From Rickettsiales bacterium (GTDB lineage Bacteria; Pseudomonadota; Alphaproteobacteria; Rickettsiales; UBA8987): a stretch of 8,844 nt of DNA. Under the pieces are notes generated by a model, which saw nothing but the letters and a program-made list of their open reading frames with translations, searched no databases and was not told the DNA's origin. The stretch's first letter is position 1. The number at the start of each line of letters is the position of its first letter. The stretch spans positions 1-8,844 of the forward strand of contig JANQHP010000152.1 in the NCBI GenBank assembly GCA_028282625.1. The letters are read 5' to 3'. Positions 1-5,949 of the stretch are shown here, in pieces. A program made the translations under genes and the position numbers.

Positions 1-158
1 TGATTATCACCGCCACACCACATCCAGAAGCATTGCCACTGGAGGAAACCAGGCAAAGCCTTTCCTCTTTTATTTCAGCGCCGCTATACCTACTTCCAAC
101 GGTCAAAAACACCCCCTCATTTGCCCATGCACCCTCTATGCTGGATTGGCTGAAATGA
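1..158 (+). CDS. C-terminal end of an unidentified protein (5' end outside window)
   Basis: An open frame enters from the left edge (first full codon at 3) and stops at TGA 156-158, giving 51 visible residues that end in MLDWLK. The visible part is proline-rich, with stretches such as ATPHPEALPLEE and APLYLLPTV, and has no long hydrophobic helix or motif that I recognise. It is taken as real because its stop codon overlaps the ATG of the next gene in an ATGA arrangement (155-158), which is typical of translationally coupled genes in one operon. I cannot assign a function from this tail alone; the N-terminal part, outside the window, would be needed. Confidence 0.6.
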   Translation, partial: IITATPHPEALPLEETRQSLSSFISAPLYLLPTVKNTPSFAHAPSMLDWLK

Positions 159-781
159 CCGATACCACACCCCAAAAACAAGAAACTCCTTCCAAAGCCA
201 GATTTGGCCATCGGTTTTATGCCCTAGCCATCGATAGTATGCTATTGCTTATTCTACTGATTTATATCTCGCCCGATTTTTTAAAACCCGACTGGCCAGA
301 GTCTATCCAACTCTTAAGAGAACAATTCCACCATCACGAAATTGATACCCAAGCCTTTAATCAAGGTGTCATCCACATCATGTTGGAGGAAGGCGGGTGG
401 CGTATTGCGCTCTTGCATCTTCTGATTGACTGCATGGTCATGGCAGGCATGGTCATCGCCTGCTGGATGATTTGGGGCACTACGCCTGGCAAAAAAATAT
501 TTGCGCTTTATGTCGTCGATGCTTCCACCCTAACGCGCGCAAAATGGTGGCAATATCTCCTGCGGGCGCCGGGCTATGCCCTTTCCTTTTTGCCCGCCTG
601 CTTAGGGTTTTTATGGAGCCTGTGGGATAAAAACAACCAATGTTGGCACGATAAAATCAGCCACACCAAGGTGATCTGCACACGCGTGATGGACCAGGCG
701 TGGGAAGAAAAACGCTTTAGACAAAAAACCGGCCTTGCCCTTGGAGTGCTGATTCTATATCTGATTTTTTATTACCGCTAA
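155..781 (+). CDS. RDD-family integral membrane protein
   Basis: This 208-residue inner-membrane protein has the RDD pattern. R20, A23 and D27 fit the R-x-x-A-x-x-x-D signature leading into a first membrane helix (about 24-42). A second helix (about 83-107) runs into the conserved GTTPGKK turn (108-114). A third helix (about 138-157) is followed by D158 and an HDK motif (165-167), and a hydrophobic segment (about 194-207) closes the protein. The start at ATG 155 is preferred because it overlaps the preceding stop codon; an in-frame TTG at 146 would add three residues. No strong ribosome binding site is visible, which fits coupled translation. The family is widespread; some members have been linked to transport, but no substrate can be inferred here. 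The last hydrophobic segment lies beyond the usual RDD core. Confidence 0.85.
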   Translation: MTDTTPQKQETPSKARFGHRFYALAIDSMLLLILLIYISPDFLKPDWPESIQLLREQFHHHEIDTQAFNQGVIHIMLEEGGWRIALLHLLIDCMVMAGMVIACWMIWGTTPGKKIFALYVVDASTLTRAKWWQYLLRAPGYALSFLPACLGFLWSLWDKNNQCWHDKISHTKVICTRVMDQAWEEKRFRQKTGLALGVLILYLIFYYR

Positions 782-785
782 ATGT

Positions 786-1463
786 ATGTCACCCACGCGC
801 ACCCTTTATTATTTTTCGCTCTCTCCTTTCGCAAGAAAGGTGCGTATTTTACTGATAGAAAAAAACCTATCCCACGATTTGGTCGAAGAGCCCTTCTGGA
901 AGCGGCGTAAAGCATTTATTGCCATCAACCCTGCCGCACAAGTGCCTGTGGTCAAAGAGGAAAATGGCCTGGTATTGGCAGAAAGTACGGCCATCTGTGA
1001 ATATCTAGAAGAAGTCTACCCAAGCCCCATCCTGCTTGGGCAAAGTGTGGAGCAAAAATACCATGTGCGACGCATTTCCGGCTGGTTTAACAACAAATTT
1101 TATTACGAAGTCACCAAGCATGTGCTCGATGAAAAAGTCATCCGTCACTTAAAAAACCAGGGTCCACCCCGCTCCTCGATATTGCGCGTAGCAAGGAATA
1201 ATATTGGCTATCACCTGGACTATATTGCCCATCTCACCCGACAAAACCATTGGCTTGCGGGCAACTATTTTTCCTTGGCCGATATCACGGCTGCCGCACA
1301 ACTTTCTGTACTGGATTATTTGGGATATGTAGACTGGAGCCACAACAAGCAGGCCAAGAGTTGGTATGCCCTGGTGAAATCGCGCCCAAGCGTGCAACCT
1401 ATTCTGATGGAACAAGTGCAAGGCTTCACCCCACCAAAACACTACCTGAATCTGGATTTTTAA
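786..1463 (+). CDS. fzlA: GST-fold protein, probable FzlA-like FtsZ-binding division factor
   Basis: This 225-residue cytoplasmic protein has a GST fold. The N-terminal thioredoxin-like half carries SPFARK (13-18), NPAAQVPV (48-55) and AESTAICEYLEE (66-77). The helical C-terminal half carries WLAGNYFSLADITAAAQLSV (156-175). Three things point to FzlA, the alphaproteobacterial GST homologue that binds FtsZ and controls filament curvature and constriction, rather than to a detoxifying GST. They are Trp38 in PFW, matching the position of the functionally important Trp38 I recall for Caulobacter FzlA; the KFYYEVT and LDYLGYVDW segments; and the C-terminal tail PPKHYLNLDF, like the conserved tail I recall for FzlA. 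The gene starts 4 bp after the RDD stop with no clear Shine-Dalgarno sequence, suggesting reinitiation. GST superfamily membership is near certain; FzlA orthology is inferred from remembered sequence features. Confidence 0.75.
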   Translation: MSPTRTLYYFSLSPFARKVRILLIEKNLSHDLVEEPFWKRRKAFIAINPAAQVPVVKEENGLVLAESTAICEYLEEVYPSPILLGQSVEQKYHVRRISGWFNNKFYYEVTKHVLDEKVIRHLKNQGPPRSSILRVARNNIGYHLDYIAHLTRQNHWLAGNYFSLADITAAAQLSVLDYLGYVDWSHNKQAKSWYALVKSRPSVQPILMEQVQGFTPPKHYLNLDF

Positions 1464-1468
1464 CCGCC

Positions 1469-2188
1469 ATGCCCAACAAAAAATCTAAAAACGGTCGCTT
1501 AAAAGGAAGCCGAAACAAAACGGTTAAAGTAAAAACCGCCAAGGGGCGTAAAGCCTCTTCCACCCGTTGGCTCAAACGCCAGCTTAATGACCCTTACGTG
1601 CAAGAGGCACAAAAAGAGGGTTACCGCTCGCGTGCCGCCTATAAATTATTGGAGATCGATGCACACATACGCTTCTTAAAGCCCCATACTTGCGTCTTGG
1701 ATATTGGTGCAGCACCCGGAAGCTGGCTTCAGGTGATCGAGCGAAAACTAAAAAACACCGGGTGCATCATTGGTGTGGATTTGCAGGCCATAGAGCCGCT
1801 TCGCTATGCGCACCTATTGTTAGGTGATTTTACCGAAGAAGAGGTGCAAAAGCAGTTGCAGCAGCGCATGCAACAGCATGACTACGCAAAGTGCCACGTG
1901 ATTCTAAGCGACATGGCCGCGCCCTCTTGTGGACATACACAAACAGACCATATGCGCATCGTGGCGCTTTGCGAGGAAGTCATCCATTTTGCCTTATCCC
2001 ATCTGGAAACAGGAGGCACGCTCGTGTGTAAAGTACTGCGCGGTGGCACCGAAACCCAGTTGCTTGAGCAAGTGAAAAAGCACTTCACCCAGGTCAAACA
2101 CATCAAGCCGGCCGCCAGCCGCAGTGATTCCGCGGAAATGTATTTGGTGGCAACAGGCTTTAAGAAAATAGGCGCGTTGCCTGCCTAA
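1469..2188 (+). CDS. rlmE: 23S rRNA (uridine2552-2'-O)-methyltransferase RlmE (FtsJ/RrmJ)
   Basis: RlmE transfers a methyl group from S-adenosylmethionine to the 2'-hydroxyl of U2552 in the A-loop of 23S rRNA, a late step in large-subunit assembly. The 239-residue protein shows the SAM-binding loop DIGAAPGSW (78-86), the acidic end of the second strand in GVDLQ (102-106), and the catalytic K-D-K-E set: Lys59 in RSRAAYKLLE, Asp148 in SDMAAPSCGHTQTDH, Lys188 in VCKVLRGG and Glu223 in SAEMY. The SDMAAP-x-x-GHxQTDH form is the one typical of alphaproteobacteria. The first 30 or so residues form a Lys/Arg-rich extension that probably contacts RNA. The same frame stays open 73 codons upstream inside the preceding gene, but ATG 1469 lies 5 bp after that gene's stop and gives a normal family length. 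Confidence 0.95.
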   Translation: MPNKKSKNGRLKGSRNKTVKVKTAKGRKASSTRWLKRQLNDPYVQEAQKEGYRSRAAYKLLEIDAHIRFLKPHTCVLDIGAAPGSWLQVIERKLKNTGCIIGVDLQAIEPLRYAHLLLGDFTEEEVQKQLQQRMQQHDYAKCHVILSDMAAPSCGHTQTDHMRIVALCEEVIHFALSHLETGGTLVCKVLRGGTETQLLEQVKKHFTQVKHIKPAASRSDSAEMYLVATGFKKIGALPA

Positions 2189-2210
2189 GCATCACTGGCC
2201 TAAAGCGCGT
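2189..2210. other. Short convergent intergenic junction
   Basis: Only 22 bp separate the stop of rlmE (plus) from the stop of ctaE (minus). I see no GC-rich hairpin with a T-tract; the GCGC repeats here (as in AAGCGCGTTTAAGCGC) pair only weakly. If both runs end here, termination is probably Rho-dependent or lies inside the opposing gene. Confidence 0.5.
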
Positions 2211-3023
2211 TTAAGCGCCCCACCAGTAAATACACACAAACAGGAACAGCCACACCACGTCCACAAAATGCCAGTACCAGGCTGCAAACTCAAAGCCCAA
2301 ATGATGCTTCTCTGAAAGCTGCCCTTTTTTAGCGCGTTGCAAACACACCGCCAAGAAGATAGTACCCACAATCACATGAAAACCGTGAAAACCAGTCGCC
2401 ATATAGAAAACAGATGCATACACACCATCGGTAAAACCAAAAGCCGCATGGCTATATTCATAAGCCTGCAAAATGGTAAACAGCACACCAAGCCCAACGG
2501 TATAAGTTAGCCCCTGCACCAACCCCTTTTGATCACCGTGCAGCAAGGCATGATGCGCCCAGGTCACCGTGGTGCCTGAAAGCAACAAAACAAGCGTATT
2601 CAAAAACGGAAGATCCCATGGATCAAAGGTTTTAATCCCTTCTGGTGGCCACACACCGGCCGCAGCGCCCCATACACCATCCAGAATATCCACAGGAAAA
2701 AGGCTGACGCTAAAAAAGGCAAAAAAGAAGGCAAAGAAAAACATGACTTCAGACAAAATAAAAAGCGCCATGCCAAGTCGCAGCCCATGTTGCACCGCAG
2801 AGGTATGGGCTTTATCGTTTTTTGCTTCCCCCACCACCGCTTTCCACCAGCAAAACAGGCAATACACGATCGCCAAAAGCCCACCACTCATAATCCAACC
2901 ACCATAGGCAACATCATGCATGTACATAATAGCACCACATGCCGCAACCAACGCAGCAAAGGAGGTAAAGATAGGCAAAGGACTTGGGTCAACCAGATGA
3001 TAAGGGTGTGTAATCTTGCTCAT
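2211..3023 (-). CDS. ctaE: Cytochrome c oxidase subunit III (aa3 type)
   Basis: This 270-residue core subunit of the respiratory haem-copper oxidase stabilises subunit I and its proton uptake. It has the bacterial/mitochondrial seven-helix pattern. HPYHLVDPSPLPI (6-18) precedes helix I; the conserved membrane Glu92 sits in SEVMFFFAFF (91-100); WPPEGI (125-130) and the loop FDPWDLPFLNT (133-143) follow; TWAHHAL is at 154-160; GFHGFHVIVG (211-220) and the final segment WYWHFVDVVWLFLF (249-262) complete it. The start has a good ribosome binding site, AAAGGAG on the minus strand at 3034-3040. It lies 43 bp downstream of ctaG. It is the last gene of its run and converges with rlmE. The genes for subunits I and II are not in the window. 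Confidence 0.97.
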   Translation of the reverse strand: MSKITHPYHLVDPSPLPIFTSFAALVAACGAIMYMHDVAYGGWIMSGGLLAIVYCLFCWWKAVVGEAKNDKAHTSAVQHGLRLGMALFILSEVMFFFAFFFAFFSVSLFPVDILDGVWGAAAGVWPPEGIKTFDPWDLPFLNTLVLLLSGTTVTWAHHALLHGDQKGLVQGLTYTVGLGVLFTILQAYEYSHAAFGFTDGVYASVFYMATGFHGFHVIVGTIFLAVCLQRAKKGQLSEKHHLGFEFAAWYWHFVDVVWLFLFVCIYWWGA

Positions 3024-3033
3024 AACGCATCGG

Positions 3034-3040
3034 CTCCTTT
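3034..3040 (-). promoter_or_regulatory. Ribosome binding site for ctaE
   Basis: The minus strand reads AAAGGAG ten bases before the ATG of the cytochrome oxidase subunit III gene. It supports that start and is among the clearest Shine-Dalgarno sequences in the window. Confidence 0.7.
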
Positions 3041-3066
3041 ACGTGAGGCTTTTTATAGTAACATGT

Positions 3067-3600
3067 TTAGTTTTTTAACGGAAAAAACGTATAAGACAAG
3101 GTGATAGTATCCACATCATCTAAATTTTCTTCTTCCACCATCATCGGGTCCACAAAAAACGAGACCGGAAATTGCATGCTTTCGCCTGGATTGAGCAGCT
3201 GCTCTTCAAAGCAAAAACAGGCTACCTTGTTGAAGAATGCTCCTGCTTTGTTCGGCGTCACATTATACGTTGCCGTGCCCACCACCGGCGCATCACCTGT
3301 ATTGGTTGCCTGGTAAAAAGCAAGGCCAGACTGCCCAACCTTCACCCTCATTTCCCTTTGCTCCGGCTGAAAATCCCAAGGAAGCGACGGGTTGGTATTG
3401 GCATCAAACCGCACGGTAATTTCTCGATCCAATATACGATCTGGCGCCTGCGTGGCAGCCTGTGTGGTCCCGCCATAGCCAGTTACCTGGCAAAAAAGCC
3501 GATATAGCGGAACCGAGGCAGCCGTAAGGCCTGCCATACCAAACAACAACGAAAGCACAATCAGAACAATATTGCGGTGCGATGTAGGAGATTTAGTCAT
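3067..3600 (-). CDS. ctaG: Cytochrome c oxidase assembly protein CtaG (Cox11, CuB insertion)
   Basis: Cox11/CtaG delivers copper to the CuB site of oxidase subunit I. The 177-residue protein has a short cytoplasmic N-terminus, one membrane helix (about 11-30) and a periplasmic immunoglobulin-like domain. The family signatures are present: VPLYRLFCQVTGYGG (30-44) with conserved Cys37, and the copper-binding C-x-C pair Cys128 and Cys130 in KVACFCFEEQ (125-134), followed by FFVDP. Tyr-Thr-Phe-Phe near the C-terminus is also usual for the family. The gene begins 21 bp after the 37-residue membrane protein gene and ends 43 bp before ctaE, consistent with one transcript. Its own ribosome binding site is weak (a GGTGG about ten bases upstream). 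Confidence 0.96.
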   Translation of the reverse strand: MTKSPTSHRNIVLIVLSLLFGMAGLTAASVPLYRLFCQVTGYGGTTQAATQAPDRILDREITVRFDANTNPSLPWDFQPEQREMRVKVGQSGLAFYQATNTGDAPVVGTATYNVTPNKAGAFFNKVACFCFEEQLLNPGESMQFPVSFFVDPMMVEEENLDDVDTITLSYTFFPLKN

Positions 3601-3621
3601 CGTGCAAAAACCACCACTACT

Positions 3622-3735
3622 CTACCCAAATTTAACAAGCGTAACACCAAAGAAAATCAGCATAAAAGCGGCGACAGCCAACGCGACCGCAATGTTTTTT
3701 ATTTTTTGGTGTCGATGTAATGGCGCATGTGGCAT
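3622..3735 (-). CDS. 37-residue single-helix membrane protein, CoxF/CtaF-like small gene before ctaG
   Basis: This very short reading frame lies between nuoG and ctaG. It starts at ATG 3733-3735, 12 bp after the nuoG stop, and ends at TAG 3622-3624, 21 bp before ctaG. The 37 residues have a basic, histidine-containing head (MPHAPLHRHQKIKN) and one hydrophobic helix (about 15-34, containing VAAFMLIFFGVTLV), ending in KFG. Many alphaproteobacteria carry a small one-helix protein of about 40-60 residues at exactly this place before ctaG, often annotated coxF or hypothetical, with a similar basic head and a VxxVKxG-like tail. Size, topology, position and tight spacing all support a real gene. An AAGGG nine bases upstream may serve as a weak ribosome binding site. 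Its role is unknown; taking part in oxidase assembly is inferred from position only. Confidence 0.75.
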   Translation of the reverse strand: MPHAPLHRHQKIKNIAVALAVAAFMLIFFGVTLVKFG

Positions 3736-3747
3736 GGTTTGCAACCC

Positions 3748-5844
3748 TTAAGACGATGTAGCCACCGCAAGCGGCTCATCCACCACAGCTTTGGCACTTT
3801 GACGATTCATATGCGTGCAAGCAGCCATAGTCGGTGAAATGCGGCTAATGCTATCGGTCATGTAAAAATTCTGAATCACAGAATCCAACGGCGTTTTTTG
3901 CACCCGACCCGCCTTGCCAAAGGAAGCCCATTTTGCCCGAGAAACCACGTTAAAACTTTTCATATCAGGATGTTGTGCATAGAGCGCCTGACGCAACGCA
4001 TCAAAATCTGCCAAGGCAAGCTTAGGCTGCACCCCTGCTAGTACATCGTTTAGAATCCGCCAATCCACCTTTGCCTCACCTGGAGGAGGCACCGCAGCAT
4101 AAGCCCGTTGCACCCGCCCTTCGGTATTAAGATACGTGCCATCCTTTTCGGTATAGGCCGCACCAGGCAATACCACATCCGCTATTTTTGCACCACCGTC
4201 ACCATGGTGTCCTTGATAAATCGTAAATGCCCCTTTATTGACCGTACCCAAAGCGCTTGTATCCACTTCATCCGCACCCAAAAGATAGACGCATTTCACT
4301 TTCTTTTGCTTAGATGCTTCCAATATCTCTGACGTTGACATGCCTCCTTTTTCTGGCACCAAACCAAGCGTAAGCCCGCCCACACGCGCGGCCGCGCGAT
4401 GCAGCATATTATAGCCCTGCCAGTCTTTGCGCATGACCTTATATGCCTCACACAAGCGATAGATTTGTGACAAAATCATGGCGCCATCCTTGCGCGCGGT
4501 CACATCACTGCCCACTATTACCATAGGGTTCTTCGCTTTTTTCAGCTTGGCACAGAGTGGATGATTGCCGGCCACCAAATCCTCCAGCAACTGCGGATTG
4601 TTGCCCAACTCTTCCACCGGATAGGTCAGGTCCTCTTCTTCACCGATACGCGCTATGTGTAAGCCATTTTCCAGCCACGCCTTACGAATGCGTGCATTAA
4701 TCAAGCTCGCTTCTTTACGCGGATTGGTGCCCACCAACAGGCAAAAATCCGCCTGCTCAATGCCTTCAATCGTCGTATTAAATTGCCAGGAAGCAGGCTT
4801 TTTCGTATCCAGCTGTTCACCGGCTTGGCGACAATCCACATGCGGCGTTTTAAGAGCCTGCATCAACTTTTGCAGCGCAAACATGCTCTCCACATCCGCC
4901 AAATCCCCAGCAATCGCAGCAATCTCCTGCGGTTTACACTTTTTCAGCTGCTTAGTCACCACCTCCAGCGCCTCTTTCCAGGAAACCGCTTTCAGCTTAC
5001 CATTCTTACGCACATAAGGACGATCCAAACGCTGGAGTTTCAGGCCATCGCACGCAAAGCGGGTTTTGTCGGAAATCCACTCTTCATTAATCGCTTCATT
5101 CAGGCGTGGCAGGATACGCATCACCGCACCACCACGGCTATCAATACGAATGGCGCTCCCAACCGCGTCCAGCACATCCACACTCTCGGTATGGTCCAAC
5201 TCCCAGCTACGCGCGGTAAAGGCATAAGGCTTGGAAGTCAGCGCACCCACCGGGCACAGATCAATCACATTGCCCGAAAGTTCCGAAGTAATGCCTTGCT
5301 CAATAAAGGTCCCCACCTCCATATGCTCTCCGCGACCGGTCGCCCCCATCTCGGAAACACCGGCCACATCGTCCAAAAAGCGGATGCACCGCGTGCAATG
5401 AATGCAGCGCGTCATGTGCGTTTTAATCAGCGGACCAATATCTTTATCCTTTACCCCACGCTTATTCTCTGCAAAGCGGCTACTGCCGGTGCCATAGGCC
5501 ATTGCCTGGTCTTGCAGGTCGCACTCGCCACCCTGGTCACAAATAGGACAATCCAGCGGGTGGTTGATCAGCAAAAACTCCATCACCCCTTCCCGCGCCT
5601 TTTGGACCATCGGTGTATTGGTATGCACCACCATGCCATCAGCAGCCGGCATCGCACAACTTGCCGCAGGCTTGGGCGGGCCACCTTCAATCTCCACTAA
5701 GCACATGCGGCAATTGCCCGCAATCTTCAGCCGCTCATGGTAGCAAAAGCGTGGCACTTCCACGCCACCCTGCTCACACACTTGCAGCACGGTCATGCCG
5801 GGTTCAAATTCAATCTTTTTATTATTTAGCGTTAGCTCAGGCAT
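3748..5844 (-). CDS. nuoG: NADH-quinone oxidoreductase subunit G (complex I, 75-kDa subunit)
   Basis: NuoG is the large iron-sulfur subunit of the complex I peripheral arm and carries electrons from NuoF towards NuoI/NuoB. The 698-residue protein has an N-terminal ferredoxin domain with Cys34, Cys45, Cys48 and Cys63 for the 2Fe-2S cluster N1b. Next come His95, Cys99, Cys102 and Cys108 for N5, then Cys147, Cys150, Cys153 and Cys197 (CIHCTRC and DLCPVGAL) for N4. A molybdopterin-oxidoreductase-like domain fills the rest, and the tail YMTDSISRISPTMAAC is typical. I see no further C-x-x-C-x-x-x-C set for the extra N7 cluster of some bacteria, as expected for the alphaproteobacterial/mitochondrial form. 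An AGGA nine bases before the ATG supports the start. Oddly, it is flanked by unrelated genes upstream and oxidase assembly genes downstream, with no other nuo gene in view. Confidence 0.97.
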   Translation of the reverse strand: MPELTLNNKKIEFEPGMTVLQVCEQGGVEVPRFCYHERLKIAGNCRMCLVEIEGGPPKPAASCAMPAADGMVVHTNTPMVQKAREGVMEFLLINHPLDCPICDQGGECDLQDQAMAYGTGSSRFAENKRGVKDKDIGPLIKTHMTRCIHCTRCIRFLDDVAGVSEMGATGRGEHMEVGTFIEQGITSELSGNVIDLCPVGALTSKPYAFTARSWELDHTESVDVLDAVGSAIRIDSRGGAVMRILPRLNEAINEEWISDKTRFACDGLKLQRLDRPYVRKNGKLKAVSWKEALEVVTKQLKKCKPQEIAAIAGDLADVESMFALQKLMQALKTPHVDCRQAGEQLDTKKPASWQFNTTIEGIEQADFCLLVGTNPRKEASLINARIRKAWLENGLHIARIGEEEDLTYPVEELGNNPQLLEDLVAGNHPLCAKLKKAKNPMVIVGSDVTARKDGAMILSQIYRLCEAYKVMRKDWQGYNMLHRAAARVGGLTLGLVPEKGGMSTSEILEASKQKKVKCVYLLGADEVDTSALGTVNKGAFTIYQGHHGDGGAKIADVVLPGAAYTEKDGTYLNTEGRVQRAYAAVPPPGEAKVDWRILNDVLAGVQPKLALADFDALRQALYAQHPDMKSFNVVSRAKWASFGKAGRVQKTPLDSVIQNFYMTDSISRISPTMAACTHMNRQSAKAVVDEPLAVATSS

Positions 5845-5928
5845 AGGAGTATTTCCTACAGAAAGTATGCCCTTCTATTTAACGCGAGAACGCCTCAAGG
5901 TCTAGCTTTTTACGCACAAAAAGTCCAA

Positions 5929-5949
5929 AAAATCATCGTTCATGATTTT
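5929..5949 (-). terminator. Possible weak hairpin terminator after the 460-residue protein gene
   Basis: On the minus strand the arms AAAATCAT and ATGATTTT (8 bp, 5-base loop GAACG) overlap the TGA stop of the gene ending at 5933, and the T-run continues two bases past the stem. The stem is AT-rich with a single G-C pair, so termination is doubtful. It may attenuate transcription between this gene and nuoG, or be chance. Confidence 0.25.

Noticed and set aside
146..154. TTG start for the RDD protein, three codons upstream of ATG 155.
   Set aside because: The ATG overlapping the preceding stop is the simpler start; the TTG has no better ribosome binding site.
1250..1468. Extension of the rlmE frame 73 codons upstream into the FzlA-like gene.
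   Set aside because: The extension overlaps a conserved gene in another frame and reads as unstructured sequence; ATG 1469, just after the upstream stop, gives the normal RlmE length.
4783..5700. Long open frame of 305 codons on the plus strand inside nuoG.
   Set aside because: It lies wholly antisense to a clearly conserved nuoG, its translation is rich in Arg/His/Thr without domain motifs, and no ribosome binding site or neighbour supports it.
5900..5928. Possible nuoG promoter (TTGGAC and CTAGAC, 17 bp apart, minus strand).
   Set aside because: Both boxes match the sigma-70 consensus poorly, so it cannot be told from chance.
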